From the NCBI GenBank assembly GCA_002427605.1, contig DIRT01000036.1:10410-74409 (forward strand): 64,000 bases of DNA. Reading direction: 5' to 3'. The stretch comes from Bacteroidales bacterium UBA5429. Lineage in GTDB: Bacteria; Bacteroidota; Bacteroidia; Bacteroidales; WCHB1-69. Each line of letters starts with the position of its first letter. The first letter of the stretch is position 1. Made by a program: the position numbers and the translations under genes. This document shows positions 20,769-32,937 of the stretch, in pieces. The notes under the pieces are model-generated. The model was not told the DNA's origin, made no database searches, and saw nothing but the letters and a program-made list of their open reading frames with translations.

Positions 20769-20769
20769 T

Positions 20770-21462
20770 ATGGGAAAAAATAAGTTGAGAAGATTTGCTG
20801 AGAACGAAACTTTTGAGAACCTGTACCAACATCATAACTATAATGCACGGGTTGAGGGGTTCCCCCTTAAAGGTAAATGGCAAAATGAATATTTTAAAAA
20901 TAATAATCCTATTGTGCTGGAATTGGGATGTGGCAAGGGTGAATATACTTTGGGATTAGCAAAACGGTTCCCTGATTATAACTTTATCGGTATTGACCGT
21001 AAAGGTGCACGTTTGTGGAAAGGTGCAAAAGAGGGGTTGGAGCAGAATATAACCAATGCCGCTTTTTTACGGATTAGAATTGAAGATATTGGGTACTATT
21101 TTGAGCAAGGTGAGGTAGCTGAGATTTGGATTACTTTTCCTGATCCTCAGCTTCAAAAAGTGCGCAGAAGGCTCATAGGTCCCAATATGGTGAGTAAATA
21201 CAGTCAAATCTTTCCCTCGACCGGAGGAATTATCCATTTGAAAACAGATAGTCGCGAGCTATATGACTACGTGAAAGAGGAAGCACCCTGTCAGGGATGG
21301 ATTATTGAAGAGGATCTTTTTGATATTTATAAAGAGGGAGGAGCTGCTCATCTGACAGAGATTACCACTTTTTATGAGAATATTTGGCTCAAAGAAGGGA
21401 AGACGATTTCTTATCTTAAAATAAAAATAGGACCATATAGTACTGAAAATCAGCATGTTTAA
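20770..21462 (+). CDS. trmB: tRNA (guanine-N7-)-methyltransferase
   Basis: A 230-residue SAM-dependent enzyme that methylates G46 of tRNA. The SAM-binding motif ELGCGKGEYT, the segment IGIDRKGARLWKGA and the family motif TFPDPQ are present, and length is normal. An in-frame start at 20701 would lie inside the ABC transporter gene, whereas the ATG at 20770 begins 1 nt after that gene's stop and gives the usual N-terminus (MGKNKLRRF). It is translationally coupled to the transporter and transcribed from the 18944 promoter. Confidence 0.94.
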   Translation: MGKNKLRRFAENETFENLYQHHNYNARVEGFPLKGKWQNEYFKNNNPIVLELGCGKGEYTLGLAKRFPDYNFIGIDRKGARLWKGAKEGLEQNITNAAFLRIRIEDIGYYFEQGEVAEIWITFPDPQLQKVRRRLIGPNMVSKYSQIFPSTGGIIHLKTDSRELYDYVKEEAPCQGWIIEEDLFDIYKEGGAAHLTEITTFYENIWLKEGKTISYLKIKIGPYSTENQHV

Positions 21463-21515
21463 ATATTTTATTAAAAAAAAGATATAAACAGTGCATTATT
21501 GATACTTTTTTTTTG

Positions 21516-21523
21516 TATATTTG
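21516..21523 (+). promoter_or_regulatory. -7 element for secE-nusG-ribosomal protein operon
   Basis: TATATTTG follows a T-run in the 251-nt gap between trmB and secE. The leader to the secE ATG would be about 185 nt. No tRNA-Trp, which often sits here in Bacteroidota, is present, and I find no clear leader structure. Confidence 0.6.
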
Positions 21524-21713
21524 CCGACTCGAAAATTGTAAGATTGGGGTAATGAATTGGCTATTATTCTTTAATACTTATTTTTTTGATTATTAAGAAG
21601 TTAGTAATCAAAATTTAATACAATGTATTAAAGTAATGAATTTAATAGTTGCATGATTTATTTAAAATCTTTCAAAACCGAGTAATGAATTTATAATTGA
21701 AAATAATTGAAAG

Positions 21714-21908
21714 ATGAAAAAAATAGTTAATTATTTTAAAGCGACTTATGATGAGCTGGTTCACAAAGTGAGCTGGCCAACTGCTAAGGAACTTCAAAGT
21801 AGCGTTGTGATTGTATCCATTGCTTCCCTAATTATAGCACTTATCGTGTTTTTGATGGATGCAGTTTTTAATGCAGGAATACACTTGTTATTTCCGACTA
21901 TTCATTAA
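21714..21908 (+). CDS. secE: Preprotein translocase subunit SecE
   Basis: A 64-residue single-span inner-membrane protein, the SecE subunit of the SecYEG translocon. The conserved amphipathic segment (DELVHKVSWPTAKEL) precedes one transmembrane helix, as in short bacterial SecE proteins. Its position directly before nusG is diagnostic. All the exported proteins of this window depend on this translocon before they meet the T9SS. Confidence 0.95.
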   Translation: MKKIVNYFKATYDELVHKVSWPTAKELQSSVVIVSIASLIIALIVFLMDAVFNAGIHLLFPTIH

Positions 21909-21950
21909 TCAATTATTTTGTTGATCTTTCAACAATCAATCATTTAAACT

Positions 21951-22505
21951 ATGGCGGCAGTTGAAGCAAAGTGGTATGTTATTCGTGCAGTAACCGGAAC
22001 TGAGAAGAAAGTTCAGAGTGCGATTGAAAGTGAAGTGGCGAACTCACCTTATTTGAAGGGGAAGGTAATCAGAGTACTTATCCCGGTTGAAAAAGTGTTG
22101 CAAATTAGAAGCGGTAAAAAAGTTTTTAAGGAGAAACCACTTTTTCCCGGCTATGTTTTAATTGAAGCTATCATGACAAGTGAGGTGGCTCATCAATTGT
22201 TAGGAGTTCCCGGTGTGTTGGGTTTTGTAGGCTGTAAGCGTAAAATCGATCCACCTGTTGCTTTGAGACCTGAAGAGGCTGCCCGCATGTTAGGAAAAGT
22301 AGACCAACTGATTGAATCTGATGCAGAATTGGATATCTCATTCCTGGTTGGTGAAGAAGTTAAAGTGATTGATGGACCTTTCAACACTTTTACCGGAATT
22401 ATTGAAGAAGTAAATTCGGAGAAAAAGAGACTAAAAGTTATGGTGAAAATTTTTGGTCGTAAAACTCCTCTCGAATTGGGGTATTTACAAGTTGAAAAGT
22501 TGTAG
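21951..22505 (+). CDS. nusG: Transcription termination/antitermination factor NusG
   Basis: A 184-residue protein that binds RNA polymerase and couples transcription with translation and Rho. The NGN domain begins WYVIRAVTGTEKKVQ, includes LFPGYVLIE, and the C-terminal KOW domain contains IDGPFNTFTGIIEE. Gene order secE-nusG-rplK is canonical. Confidence 0.97.
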   Translation: MAAVEAKWYVIRAVTGTEKKVQSAIESEVANSPYLKGKVIRVLIPVEKVLQIRSGKKVFKEKPLFPGYVLIEAIMTSEVAHQLLGVPGVLGFVGCKRKIDPPVALRPEEAARMLGKVDQLIESDAELDISFLVGEEVKVIDGPFNTFTGIIEEVNSEKKRLKVMVKIFGRKTPLELGYLQVEKL

Positions 22506-22548
22506 GTCAACACAAGACGTTTAGTTACAAACAGAAAAATTAAAAACA

Positions 22549-22998
22549 ATGGCAAAAGAAGTAGCTGCGCTAATTAAGTTACAAATTAAAGGGGGTGCGG
22601 CCAATCCATCTCCACCCGTTGGTCCTGCATTGGGAGCAAAAGGTGTGAATATTATGGAGTTTTGTAAACAGTTTAATGCTCGTACACAAGAGTCTGCAGG
22701 AAAAGTTATTCCTGTGGTAATTACTGTTTATAAAGATAAGTCATTTGACTTTATTACAAAAACCCCCCCGGTGGCTGTTCAGTTAATGGAAGCTACCAAA
22801 CAAAAGAAAGGGTCTAAAGAACCTAACCGTAGCAAAATTGGTACTGTTACATGGGATCAAGTTCGTACAATTGCTGAAGCAAAAATGACAGACTTGAACT
22901 GCTTTACCGTTGACTCAGCAATGAGCATGGTTGCAGGTACAGCCCGTAGTATGGGTATCAACGTTAGAGGTGGGCAAAATCCTTTCGAGAATAATTAA
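22549..22998 (+). CDS. rplK: 50S ribosomal protein L11
   Basis: A 149-residue L11 with the N-terminal proline-rich segment (SPPVGPALG), the FCKQFNART motif and the C-terminal rRNA-binding domain ending GQNPFENN. It forms the GTPase-associated centre with 23S rRNA. The length is slightly over the usual 141-147. It lies between nusG and rplA in the standard operon order. Confidence 0.97.
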   Translation: MAKEVAALIKLQIKGGAANPSPPVGPALGAKGVNIMEFCKQFNARTQESAGKVIPVVITVYKDKSFDFITKTPPVAVQLMEATKQKKGSKEPNRSKIGTVTWDQVRTIAEAKMTDLNCFTVDSAMSMVAGTARSMGINVRGGQNPFENN

Positions 22999-23020
22999 TA
23001 ATTAAGTAATAACAATCAAC

Positions 23021-23716
23021 ATGGCAAAACTGTCAAAAAAACGCAAACAAGCTCTTGCTCAATTTGATAAGACTAAAGTGTACCCTTTAGAAGAAGCTGT
23101 TCAAGTTGTGAAGGATATTACCTATACTAAATTTGATGCATCTTTTGATATCGATGTTCGACTTGGAGTAGACCCAAGAAAAGCAAATCAAATGGTTAGA
23201 GGTATTGTTACTTTACCACATGGAACAGGAAAAGTTGTAAGGGTGTTGGTACTTTGTACCCCTGATAAAGAAGAGGAAGCAACAACAGCTGGAGCAGATT
23301 ATGTAGGGTTAGATGAATACGTTGATAAAATCAAAAAAGGTTGGACAGACGTAGACGTGATCATTACTATGCCAAGTGTAATGCCCAAAATTGGTGCATT
23401 AGGAAAAATACTTGGTCCCAGAGGTTTGATGCCTAATCCTAAAGCTGGTACCGTGACTATGGATGTTGGAAAAGCAGTATCTGATGTGAAAGCCGGTAAG
23501 ATCGACTTTAAAGTGGATCGTTATGGAATTATTCACTCAGGAATTGGTAAAATGAGTTTCACTAAAGAACAAATGATTGATAATGTGAGAGAAATTATGT
23601 CAACCATTATCAAATTAAAACCTACTGCTGCTAAGGGAACATACGTGAGAAGTATTTACCTTTCATCATCTATGAGCCCCGGAGTGCAAGTTGATGTAAA
23701 ATCAGTGACTGTATAA
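23021..23716 (+). CDS. rplA: 50S ribosomal protein L1
   Basis: A 231-residue L1 of the ribosomal stalk. Recognisable segments are [25 protein letters not shown] and [16 protein letters not shown]. It starts 22 nt after rplK. In many bacteria L1 represses its own operon by binding mRNA; no leader structure was identified here. Confidence 0.97.
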   Translation: MAKLSKKRKQALAQFDKTKVYPLEEAVQVVKDITYTKFDASFDIDVRLGVDPRKANQMVRGIVTLPHGTGKVVRVLVLCTPDKEEEATTAGADYVGLDEYVDKIKKGWTDVDVIITMPSVMPKIGALGKILGPRGLMPNPKAGTVTMDVGKAVSDVKAGKIDFKVDRYGIIHSGIGKMSFTKEQMIDNVREIMSTIIKLKPTAAKGTYVRSIYLSSSMSPGVQVDVKSVTV

Positions 23717-23737
23717 TCTTAAATCAAAAGAAGAATT

Positions 23738-24253
23738 ATGAAACAAGAACAAAAAAGTGTTATCATAGATGGAATCGCACAAGATTTAGCTGATTATCAA
23801 CATGTATACATTACTGATATTTCAGGGTTTACAGTGGAAACTGTCTCTCAATTGAGAAGATTGTGCTTCCGTAGAGATATTAAGTTAAAAGTAGTGAAAA
23901 ATACTTTGCTTAAAAAAGCTATGGAGCAATCTACTATAGATTATTCTGAGATTTTTCCTGTTCTAAAAGGAGAAACATCCATAATGCTTTCTAATACCGG
24001 AAATGCACCCGCAAAATTAATTAAAGAGTTTAGAGCAAAAAATAAAAAACCTTTAGTTAAAGCAGCATTTATCGAAGGAACAGCCTATTTGGGTGATGAT
24101 CAATTAGAAACCTTATGTAATATCAAATCACGTGAAGAATTAATCGGTGATATTGTAGGATTACTTCAGTCTCCTGCGAAAAATGTTATTTCTGCTCTTC
24201 AATCGGGTGGAGCAACTATCGCTGGAGTTGTTAAAACATTATCTGAAAGATAA
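23738..24253 (+). CDS. rplJ: 50S ribosomal protein L10
   Basis: A 171-residue L10, the stalk base that anchors L7/L12 dimers. The N-terminal rRNA-binding domain shows the typical VETVSQLRRLCFRRDIKLKV pattern, and the C-terminal helix for L12 binding is present. Only 21 nt separate it from rplA, so there is no room for a long L10 leader as in Escherichia coli. Confidence 0.96.
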   Translation: MKQEQKSVIIDGIAQDLADYQHVYITDISGFTVETVSQLRRLCFRRDIKLKVVKNTLLKKAMEQSTIDYSEIFPVLKGETSIMLSNTGNAPAKLIKEFRAKNKKPLVKAAFIEGTAYLGDDQLETLCNIKSREELIGDIVGLLQSPAKNVISALQSGGATIAGVVKTLSER

Positions 24254-24303
24254 AATAAAATTAATTAAAAATTAGTAAAAAACCAATTTAAAAAATAATC
24301 ATT

Positions 24304-24678
24304 ATGGCAGATTTGAAAGCATTTGCAGAACAACTAGTTAATTTAACAGTTAAAGAGGTTAACGAATTAGCTACAATATTAAAAGAGGAGTACGGAATTG
24401 AGCCCGCAGCAGCAGCTGTGGTAGCTGGTCCTGCAGCAGCAGCAGCAGGAGAAGCTGTTGAAGAAAAAACTGAATTTGATGTAATTCTTAAAGCAGCTGG
24501 TCCTAATAAATTAGCAGTAGTTAAGTTAGTGAAAGAATTAACTAGCATGGGATTAAAAGAATCTAAAGAATTAGTTGATGCTGCTCCTAAAGCATTAAAA
24601 GAAGGCGTTTCTAAAGAAGAAGCTGAAGGTTTGAAAAAATCTTTAGAAGAAGCCGGAGCAGAAGTAGAGGTAAAATAG
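24304..24678 (+). CDS. rplL: 50S ribosomal protein L7/L12
   Basis: A 124-residue L7/L12. The N-terminal dimerisation domain, Ala-rich hinge (about 37-52) and C-terminal factor-binding domain ([35 protein letters not shown]) are clear. It is followed by a strong hairpin before rpoB, which could set the ribosomal protein to polymerase ratio. Confidence 0.97.
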   Translation: MADLKAFAEQLVNLTVKEVNELATILKEEYGIEPAAAAVVAGPAAAAAGEAVEEKTEFDVILKAAGPNKLAVVKLVKELTSMGLKESKELVDAAPKALKEGVSKEEAEGLKKSLEEAGAEVEVK

Positions 24679-24691
24679 ATTTTACTTTATG

Positions 24692-24743
24692 TAAGAAAAA
24701 AAGTACAACTTCCACTTCGGTGGAAGTATGTACTTGTTTCTTA
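24692..24743 (+). promoter_or_regulatory. Long hairpin between rplL and rpoB (attenuator or processing site)
   Basis: Nested complementary arms TAAGAAA/TTTCTTA, AGTACA/TGTACT and ACTTCCAC/GTGGAAGT close on a TTCG tetraloop, with small internal loops (AAA opposite TG, and a bulged A). It begins 14 nt after the rplL stop. The tail is T-rich (TTATATTGTTTGTTCTTTTTTT), so it may terminate partially or be an RNase III-type processing site. Confidence 0.85.
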
Positions 24744-24842
24744 TATTGTTTGTTCTTTTTTTACTCTCCTTTTTTCTCCTATATTCTTCTCAAATAGTTC
24801 TTAATAAAATCCCCCAAAAAAATAACCTTAAATCAAATCGCT

Positions 24843-27800
24843 TTGGATACATTCAAACAGAGACATAGTTTTTCATCCACAAAATCAATCGATTATCCCG
24901 ATTTTTTGGATATTCAAATCAAGTCGTTTCACGATTTTTTTCAAATAGATACAGATGCAGAACGAAGACATCAAGAGGGATTGTTTAAAGTTTTTTCTGA
25001 AAACTTCCCCATAGTTGATGCCAGAAATAGTTTTGTTCTGGAATTGGTAGACTATACAATTGATGGTCCCAGATATACCATTGATGAATGTCTTGAAAGA
25101 GGACTAACCTATAGTGTCCCACTTAAAGCAAGAATGAAATTGTCTTGTAACGATCTGGATCATGAAGATTTTGAAACAAAAATCGAAGATGTTTATCTTG
25201 GAATGATTCCCTATATGACCCCTAAAGGAACCTTTATTATTAATGGTGCTGAAAGGGTTGTAGTGTCTCAATTACATAGATCCCCAGGTGTGTTTTTTGG
25301 ATCCTCATATCACAATAATGGATCGCAATTGTATTCTGCAAGAATTATTCCTTTTAAGGGATCCTGGATGGAGTTCACTACAGATATCAATAACGTAATG
25401 TATGCGTATATTGATAGAAAAAAGAAATTACCCGTTACTACACTTCTCCGCGCAATTGGGTACGAAACTGATAAAGATATTTTGGATATCTTTAATATCG
25501 CTGAAGAGGTTAAAGTAACAAAAACCAATCTGAAAAAACATATTGGTAAAAAGTTTGCCGCCAGAGTAGTTAAAGTCAGAAATGAAGACTTTGTGGACGG
25601 TGAAACCGGTGAAGTGTTCAATATTGAACGTACAGAATTAATTATTGATAGAGAGGTGATCTTTGAAGAATCTCATATCAGTAAGATTATTGACGCAAAT
25701 ATAAAAACGGTACTTTTCCACCGAGAAGATACAAAATTAGATTATTCCGTTATATTCAATACTTTACAGAAAGACCCTGCAAACTCAGAAAAGCAGGCTA
25801 TTGAATATATTTATCTGCAATTGAGAAATACAGCAGCCCCTGATGAGGAAGCAGCCCGTTCTGCATTGGAAAGATTGTTCTTCTCCGACAAAAGATATGA
25901 TTTGGGAGAAGTGGGGAGATACAGAATTAATAAAAAATTAAATCTAAATATCCCTATTGAAACGGGAATCCTTACAAAAGAAGATATTATTTCAATTATT
26001 AACTATTTGATTGAATTAATGAATTCTAAAACGGATGTGGATGATATTGACCACTTAAGTAATAGAAGAGTAAGAACCGTCGGGGAACAATTATATAATC
26101 AGTTTTCAGTTGGATTGTCCAGAATGGTGAGAACAATCCGTGAAAAAATGAATGTAAGAGATAATGAAGTGTTTTCACCCGTTGACTTGATTAACGCAAA
26201 AACACTCTCTTCAGTAATTAACTCCTTTTTTGGAACAAATCAACTTTCTCAGTTTATGGATCAAACAAATCCACTTTCTGAGATTACACATAAAAGAAGA
26301 ATTTCAGCTTTAGGACCCGGAGGATTATCAAGAGAAAGAGCCGGTTTTGAGGTGCGTGACGTACACTATACTCACTACGGACGACTTTGTACTATTGAAA
26401 CACCAGAAGGACCTAATATTGGTTTAATCTCTTCACTCTGCGTTTTCGCAACTATCAATACGCTGGGATTTATTGAGACCCCATATAGAAAAGTTGTGGA
26501 TGGAATTGTTCAATATGATGAAGAACCAATCTATTTAACAGCTGAAGAGGAAGAGACTCAAATTATTGCACAAGCTACTTCAGCTGACCCGGAATCAGGA
26601 GTTCTACCTGATCGTCTAAAAGTTAGATATGTTGCGGATTATCCAATTGTTGATAAAGAGGAGGTGAATTTAATTGATATCGCTCCAAATCAAATTGCAT
26701 CAATTGCTGCCTCTTTAATTCCGTTTTTGGAAAATGATGACGCAAACCGTGCTTTGATGGGATCTAACATGATGAGACAGGCAGTACCACTTTTGGTTCC
26801 TGAAAGACCTATCGTTGGAACCGGACTTGAAAAACAAGTGGCTATAGATTCCAGAGCGTTGTTGGTTGCAGAAGCTGATGGTGTAGTACAATATGTAGAT
26901 GCACAAAAAATCACAATCAAATATGAATATACAGAAATAGAAGAATTGATAAGTTTTGATTCAAATATTAAAACCTATCAATTGCAGAAATTCAAAAGAA
27001 CTAACCAAAACTCCTGTATTAACATCAAACCGGTAGTAAAAAAAGGTCAAAAAGTTAAAAAAGGAGATGTGTTGACAGAAGGATATGCGACTAAGGACGG
27101 AGAATTGGCATTGGGAAGAAATATGATGGTGGCATTCATGCCTTGGAAAGGATATAACTTTGAGGATGCAATTGTTATTTCTGAAAAAGTAGTGAAAGAC
27201 GATATTTTCACTTCTATTCATATTGAAGAGTTTACATTGGAAGTTAGAGATACGAAAAGAGGTATCGAAGAGTTAACCAATGACATTCCCAATGTGTCCA
27301 ATGAAGCAACGAAGGATTTAGGCGAGGATGGATTGATCCGTATTGGAGCAGAAGTGAATGAAGGGGATATATTGATTGGAAAAATTACTCCTAAAGGGGA
27401 ATCATATCCAACTCCTGAGGAAAAATTGTTAAGAGCAATCTTTGGAGATAAAGCCGGAGATGTTAAAGATGCTTCACTCAAAGCACCTCCTTCAATGAAA
27501 GGGGTTGTGATTGACACAAAATCAATGTCCAGAATAACAAAGGATAGAAAAGCAAGAGCTAAAGAAAAAGATATTATTTCCGAAATTGACGAAAGATGCA
27601 ATAAACGATTGGCTGAATTAAAAGAACAGTTGGTTCAAAAATTGTATCGCGTATTAGATGGAAAGATATCTCAAAATATACAGAATATAGAAAAGAATAC
27701 GGTGATATCTAAAGGATCAAAGTTTTCTCAAAAATTACTACATTCTGTTGATTACTCAGTTGTTACCGTATCTAAATGGACTAATGATGCAAAATTAAAT

Positions 27801-28637
27801 GTTAACGTTGCTGAAATTATTCGTAACTATCTCATAAAAGAAAGAGAAATTAAAGCAATGTTTACTCGTGAGAGATTTGATGCCATGATTGGAAGTGAAC
27901 TTCCAACGGGAATTGTTCAAATGGCTAAGGTATATGTAGCATCTAAGAGAAAATTAAAAGTTGGAGATAAAATGGCGGGTCGTCATGGAAATAAAGGTAT
28001 TGTGGCTCGTATCGTAAGAGAAGAGGATATGCCTTTCCTTGAAGATGGACGTCCGGTCGATATCGTACTCAACCCTCTTGGAGTTCCTTCTCGTATGAAC
28101 CTGGGACAGGTATATGAAACTGTTTTGGGATGGGCAGGAAAAGAGTTAGGACTTCATTTCTCAACTCCCATTTTTGATGGAGCAACAATTGAAGAAATTA
28201 ATGAATTGATGGTTCAGGCAAACCTCCCATTAAATGGTAGTACACAACTATATGATGGAGGAACAGGTAATAAATTCCACCAAAAAGTAACTGTGGGATA
28301 TATCTACATGTTAAAATTGCACCATATGGTTGATGACAAAATGCACGCACGGTCAATTGGACCATACTCCTTAATTACACAACAACCTCTTGGTGGTAAA
28401 GCACAATTTGGAGGTCAGCGTTTTGGGGAAATGGAAGTTTGGGCAATTGAAGCATTTGGTGCTGCAAATGTTCTTCAAGAGATACTAACAATCAAATCAG
28501 ATGATGTGGTTGGAAGATCTAAAGCATATGAAGCAATAGTAAAAGGCGAGAATATGCCTACTCCAAGATTGCCGGAATCATTTAATGTTCTTGTTAATGA
28601 ACTTCGTGGTTTGGCTCTAGATGTAAAATTTGATTAA
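24843..28637 (+). CDS. rpoB: DNA-directed RNA polymerase subunit beta
   Basis: A 1264-residue beta subunit. The start is a TTG: no in-frame ATG or GTG occurs nearby upstream, and the first internal Met (about residue 93) would delete the conserved N-terminus (QRHSF-STK-YPDFL-). The rifampicin region ([20 protein letters not shown], then ALGPGG) carries the sensitive-type Asp, His and Ser residues, so no common resistance change is seen. The Mg-region [12 protein letters not shown] and the C-terminal clamp motifs are intact. It is followed by rpoC after 23 nt. Confidence 0.97.
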   Translation: MDTFKQRHSFSSTKSIDYPDFLDIQIKSFHDFFQIDTDAERRHQEGLFKVFSENFPIVDARNSFVLELVDYTIDGPRYTIDECLERGLTYSVPLKARMKLSCNDLDHEDFETKIEDVYLGMIPYMTPKGTFIINGAERVVVSQLHRSPGVFFGSSYHNNGSQLYSARIIPFKGSWMEFTTDINNVMYAYIDRKKKLPVTTLLRAIGYETDKDILDIFNIAEEVKVTKTNLKKHIGKKFAARVVKVRNEDFVDGETGEVFNIERTELIIDREVIFEESHISKIIDANIKTVLFHREDTKLDYSVIFNTLQKDPANSEKQAIEYIYLQLRNTAAPDEEAARSALERLFFSDKRYDLGEVGRYRINKKLNLNIPIETGILTKEDIISIINYLIELMNSKTDVDDIDHLSNRRVRTVGEQLYNQFSVGLSRMVRTIREKMNVRDNEVFSPVDLINAKTLSSVINSFFGTNQLSQFMDQTNPLSEITHKRRISALGPGGLSRERAGFEVRDVHYTHYGRLCTIETPEGPNIGLISSLCVFATINTLGFIETPYRKVVDGIVQYDEEPIYLTAEEEETQIIAQATSADPESGVLPDRLKVRYVADYPIVDKEEVNLIDIAPNQIASIAASLIPFLENDDANRALMGSNMMRQAVPLLVPERPIVGTGLEKQVAIDSRALLVAEADGVVQYVDAQKITIKYEYTEIEELISFDSNIKTYQLQKFKRTNQNSCINIKPVVKKGQKVKKGDVLTEGYATKDGELALGRNMMVAFMPWKGYNFEDAIVISEKVVKDDIFTSIHIEEFTLEVRDTKRGIEELTNDIPNVSNEATKDLGEDGLIRIGAEVNEGDILIGKITPKGESYPTPEEKLLRAIFGDKAGDVKDASLKAPPSMKGVVIDTKSMSRITKDRKARAKEKDIISEIDERCNKRLAELKEQLVQKLYRVLDGKISQNIQNIEKNTVISKGSKFSQKLLHSVDYSVVTVSKWTNDAKLNVNVAEIIRNYLIKEREIKAMFTRERFDAMIGSELPTGIVQMAKVYVASKRKLKVGDKMAGRHGNKGIVARIVREEDMPFLEDGRPVDIVLNPLGVPSRMNLGQVYETVLGWAGKELGLHFSTPIFDGATIEEINELMVQANLPLNGSTQLYDGGTGNKFHQKVTVGYIYMLKLHHMVDDKMHARSIGPYSLITQQPLGGKAQFGGQRFGEMEVWAIEAFGAANVLQEILTIKSDDVVGRSKAYEAIVKGENMPTPRLPESFNVLVNELRGLALDVKFD

Positions 28638-28660
28638 TGACTTTAAAATTATAATAATTT

Positions 28661-31600
28661 ATGGCTCTCAGAAAAGAAACAAATACCAGAAAAGAGTTTT
28701 CAAGTATAACCATAAGTCTTGCTTCTCCTGAATTGATCCTAGAACAATCTTTTGGAGAAGTTACAAAGCCTGAAACCATTAATTATAGAACATACAAACC
28801 AGAAAGAGATGGTTTGTTTTGTGAGAAAATTTTTGGACCTGTAAAAGATTGGGAATGCCATTGTGGAAAATATAAACGAATCAGATACAAAGGTATTGTA
28901 TGTGATCGTTGTGGCGTTGAAGTGACAGAAAGAAAGGTTAGAAGAGAAAGAATGGGACATATCCAACTGGTAGTTCCCGTAGCTCATATCTGGTTTTTTA
29001 AATCACTTCCTAATAAAATCGGAGCTTTGTTAGGTCTTACCTCTAAGCAAATTGATGCAGTAGTGTACTATGAAAAGTTTATTATTGTTCAACCCGGTGT
29101 ATTGGAAAGTGAAACTGTTCAAAAAGGTATGTTGATCTCAGAAGAAGAATACTTTGAGTTTTTAGATCAATTACCACCCGAAAATAGAATGTTGGAAGAT
29201 AGTGATCCGGATAAATTTATTGCTAAAATGGGAGCAGAAGGGTTGAATGATCTGCTTACTAATCTTGATTTGGACCAAACATCATATGAACTCAGACACA
29301 GGGCAAATAATGAGACATCTCAACAAAGAAAAAATGATATTCTAAAAAGATTGCACGTTTTTGAAGCATTTAGAGATAGTCGTAGAAGAGCAGAGAATAA
29401 ACCGGAATGGATGATTGTTAAAATTGTTCCCGTTATTCCACCTGATTTGAGACCATTGGTACCACTAGATGGAGGACGTTTTGCAACTTCTGACTTGAAT
29501 GATCTTTACAGAAGAGTGATCATAAGAAATAATCGTTTGAAACGATTGATTGAGATCAAAGCTCCTGATGTAATTATGCGTAATGAAAAGAGAATGCTTC
29601 AAGAAGCAGTTGATTCATTATTTGATAACTCAAGAAAAGCAAGTGCGGTTAAAACTGAATCTAATCGTGCTCTTAAATCACTCTCTGACAGTTTGAAAGG
29701 AAAACAAGGAAGGTTCCGTCAGAACTTGTTGGGAAAGAGAGTTGACTATTCTGGTCGTTCTGTTATTGTTGTAGGACCTGAATTGAACTTGAATGAGTGC
29801 GGACTACCAAAAGATATGGCAGCCGAGCTCTATAAACCGTTTATTATTAGAAAGATTCTGGAGAGAGGAATAGTTAAAACTTTAAAATCAGCAAGAAAGA
29901 TTGTTGATAGAAAAGATCCGGTAGTATGGGAAATTTTGGAGAATATTATGAAAGGACACCCAGTGTTGTTGAACCGTGCTCCTACACTTCACAGACTGGG
30001 TATTCAAGCTTTCCAACCTCGCTTGGTAGAAGGGAAAGCAATCCGTCTTCACCCACTTTCTTGTACAGCATTTAATGCTGACTTTGACGGGGACCAAATG
30101 GCAGTTCACTTACCATTGGGTAATGCGGCTATTATGGAAGCTCAAATGTTGATGCTTGCATCGCATAACATTTTGAACCCCGCAAATGGAGCACCTGTTA
30201 CAGTTCCTTCTCAAGATATGGTTTTGGGACTTTACTATATTACCAAAGAGTTAAGATCTACTGAAACTGAAAAAGTTCAGGGAGAAGGCGCTACTTTCTA
30301 CTCACCTGAAGAAGTAATTATTGCCTATAATGAAAGAAAAATTCACCTTAATGCAATTATTAATTGTAGAGTGGATTTGAAGGGTGATGGAGAAATGGTA
30401 AGAGTAGAAACAACAGTAGGAAGAGTGATTTTTAACCAATTAGTTCCAAAAGGTCATAGGTTTATAAATGAACTTCTTACCAAAAAGTCATTGAGAGATA
30501 TTATTGGATCGATTCTTAATAAGTTTGGAAACGCTGTTACTACTCAGTTTTTAGATGATATTATGGATCTTGGATTTAGGATGGCTTTCGAAGGAGGTTT
30601 GTCTTTTAATCTGGGGGATGTTATTATACCAGTTGAAAAGAGAGTCCTCATAGAGGAAGCTAATGCTCAAATCGAAGAAATTACATCGGATTATAACATG
30701 GGTTGGATTACCAATAATGAGCGTTATAATCAGGTAATTGACGTATGGACTCACACCAACGCTAAATTGGGAAGTATTTTGATCGATCAAATTGCTCAGG
30801 ATAGACAAGGGTTTAACCCTGTGCACATGATGAGACACTCTGGTGCGAGAGGATCTGCTGAACAGGTACGTCAGTTGTCAGGTATGCGTGGTTTGATGGC
30901 AAAACCTACTAAAACAAGTGCAGGTGGTGGTGAGATTATCGAAAACCCAATTTTGTCAAACTTTAAAGAAGGATTGTCAGTATTGGAGTACTTTATCTCA
31001 ACTCACGGTGCTAGAAAAGGTTTGGCGGATACAGCGCTTAAGACTGCGGATGCAGGTTATTTAACCCGTCGTCTGGTAGACGTTTCTCATGACGTGATTA
31101 TTACTGAAGAGGATTGTGGTACATTGAGAGGAATGACGATTACAGCGCTGAAAAAAAATGAAGAGATTGTTGAAACAATCGCTGAGCGTTTGTTGGGACG
31201 TGTTACATTACATGATGTTTATGATCCTCAAAGCGGTAATTTGATAGCCAAAGCAGGTACAGAACTGGATGAGGAAGCTTGTGCATTAATTGGGCAAACT
31301 TCTATTGAAGAGGTTGAAATCAGATCTGTCCCAACTTGTGAATCCAAGCAAGGAGTTTGTCAAAAGTGCTATGGACGAAATCTGGCAACCGGAAAGATGG
31401 TGCAAATTGGAGAAGCTGTCGGAGTGATCGCAGCCCAATCGATTGGAGAACCGGGAACTCAGTTGACTCTGCGTACGTTCCACGTCGGAGGGGTTGCTGC
31501 TAATATTGCAACAGATAGTAAGATTATCTCAAAATATGACGGAGTTTTGAGTATTGATGAACTACGTGCTCTTGAGAAAATAGATGAAAATGGAAAAACT

Positions 31601-32932
31601 TTCTATAAGGTGATAGGTCGTTCGGCTGAAATGAAAGTGATAGACAAAAAAACAGGTATCGCTTTGTCGTCTTCCCATATTCCTTATGGTGCTAATCTCT
31701 ATTTTAAACATTCGGATGATGTGTCAAAAGGAGATTTGATTGCAGAGTGGGATCCATATAATGCTCTGATTATTACGGATATAGATGGTATTGTTCAATA
31801 TCATGATATTACTGAAGGTGTTACTTATCGTATTGAAGTAGATGAGCAATCTAATATCCATGATAAAGTGATTATTGAAAGTCGTATCAAGTCTAAAAAT
31901 CCAAGTATTCAGATTGTAAGTGAAGAAGGAGATGTGTTGAAGAGTTTCGATATACCTGTGGGTGCAAGATTATCTGTTGAAAATCAAGAATGGGTTAAAT
32001 CAGGGGATATTTTGGTTAAAATACCTCGTTCCTTCGGAAAATCCGGTGACATTACCGGAGGTTTACCACGTGTAACAGAATTGTTTGAGGCACGTAATCC
32101 ATCAGATCCGGCTGTAGTTTCTGAAATAGATGGTGTTGTGAGCTTTGAGAAAAAATTGAAACGTGGAAATCGTGTTATCAAAGTAACATCGAAAACAGGT
32201 GAAGAAAAAACTTATTTGATTCCGATTTCAAAACAGATCCTGGCTCAGGAAAATGACTTCGTTAAGGCTGGAACTCCACTTTCAGAAGGTGTTCTCACAC
32301 CGGTTGATATCTTGAATGTGAAAGGACCGATGAAAGTTCAGGAATATATAGTGAACGAAATTCAGGAAGTTTATCGTTCCCAAGGTGTGAAGATTAATGA
32401 CAAGCACTTTGAAGTAATTGTCAGACAAATGATGAGAAAAGTGGAAATTGGAGATCCGGGAGATACTAAATTCTTGCAAGGAGAGCTAGTTAATAAGATT
32501 GATTTCCAAGAAGAAAATGATCAAATTTGGAAGAAAAAAGTAGTTGTTGATGCCGGAGATTCTACAGAGGTAAAAGAGGGGCAAATTATTTCAGCTAAAA
32601 AATGGCGTGATGAAAACTCAATTCTGAAAAGAAGAGACCTTAGACCAATTGAAATAAGAGATACTCAACCTGCTACAGGAAAACCAATTCTGCAAGGTAT
32701 CACAAGAGCTTCTCTACAAACAAGAAGCTTTATCTCAGCTGCATCCTTCCAGGAAACAACTAAAGTATTAACCGATGCCGCTATTAATGCTAAAACTGAT
32801 ACCCTGCAAGGGATGAAAGAAAATGTAATTGTAGGACACTTAATTCCTGCGGGAACCGGTTTGGCAGAGTACCAAAATATTTTGGTTGGCTCAAAAGAAG
32901 AGTATGAAATATTAATGGTATCAAAAAAATAA
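28661..32932 (+). CDS. rpoC: DNA-directed RNA polymerase subunit beta'
   Basis: A 1423-residue beta' subunit. The N-terminal zinc ribbon (CHCG ... CDRCG), the catalytic [12 protein letters not shown], the bridge-helix region and the second zinc site ([13 protein letters not shown]) are all present. The length is typical of Bacteroidota. It lies in one operon with rpoB; the DUF3467 gene starts 5 nt after it. Confidence 0.98.
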   Translation: MALRKETNTRKEFSSITISLASPELILEQSFGEVTKPETINYRTYKPERDGLFCEKIFGPVKDWECHCGKYKRIRYKGIVCDRCGVEVTERKVRRERMGHIQLVVPVAHIWFFKSLPNKIGALLGLTSKQIDAVVYYEKFIIVQPGVLESETVQKGMLISEEEYFEFLDQLPPENRMLEDSDPDKFIAKMGAEGLNDLLTNLDLDQTSYELRHRANNETSQQRKNDILKRLHVFEAFRDSRRRAENKPEWMIVKIVPVIPPDLRPLVPLDGGRFATSDLNDLYRRVIIRNNRLKRLIEIKAPDVIMRNEKRMLQEAVDSLFDNSRKASAVKTESNRALKSLSDSLKGKQGRFRQNLLGKRVDYSGRSVIVVGPELNLNECGLPKDMAAELYKPFIIRKILERGIVKTLKSARKIVDRKDPVVWEILENIMKGHPVLLNRAPTLHRLGIQAFQPRLVEGKAIRLHPLSCTAFNADFDGDQMAVHLPLGNAAIMEAQMLMLASHNILNPANGAPVTVPSQDMVLGLYYITKELRSTETEKVQGEGATFYSPEEVIIAYNERKIHLNAIINCRVDLKGDGEMVRVETTVGRVIFNQLVPKGHRFINELLTKKSLRDIIGSILNKFGNAVTTQFLDDIMDLGFRMAFEGGLSFNLGDVIIPVEKRVLIEEANAQIEEITSDYNMGWITNNERYNQVIDVWTHTNAKLGSILIDQIAQDRQGFNPVHMMRHSGARGSAEQVRQLSGMRGLMAKPTKTSAGGGEIIENPILSNFKEGLSVLEYFISTHGARKGLADTALKTADAGYLTRRLVDVSHDVIITEEDCGTLRGMTITALKKNEEIVETIAERLLGRVTLHDVYDPQSGNLIAKAGTELDEEACALIGQTSIEEVEIRSVPTCESKQGVCQKCYGRNLATGKMVQIGEAVGVIAAQSIGEPGTQLTLRTFHVGGVAANIATDSKIISKYDGVLSIDELRALEKIDENGKTFYKVIGRSAEMKVIDKKTGIALSSSHIPYGANLYFKHSDDVSKGDLIAEWDPYNALIITDIDGIVQYHDITEGVTYRIEVDEQSNIHDKVIIESRIKSKNPSIQIVSEEGDVLKSFDIPVGARLSVENQEWVKSGDILVKIPRSFGKSGDITGGLPRVTELFEARNPSDPAVVSEIDGVVSFEKKLKRGNRVIKVTSKTGEEKTYLIPISKQILAQENDFVKAGTPLSEGVLTPVDILNVKGPMKVQEYIVNEIQEVYRSQGVKINDKHFEVIVRQMMRKVEIGDPGDTKFLQGELVNKIDFQEENDQIWKKKVVVDAGDSTEVKEGQIISAKKWRDENSILKRRDLRPIEIRDTQPATGKPILQGITRASLQTRSFISAASFQETTKVLTDAAINAKTDTLQGMKENVIVGHLIPAGTGLAEYQNILVGSKEEYEILMVSKK

Positions 32933-32937
32933 TAAAA

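Noticed and set aside
20701..20769. N-terminal extension of TrmB
   Set aside because: It lies within the ABC transporter gene in another frame; the ATG at 20770 gives a standard TrmB.
21463..21713. tRNA-Trp expected before secE
   Set aside because: I read the gap on both strands and found no cloverleaf.
24288..24548. Minus-strand open frame rich in Ala/Ser opposite rplL
   Set aside because: It is a shadow of the Ala-rich L7/L12 hinge codons.
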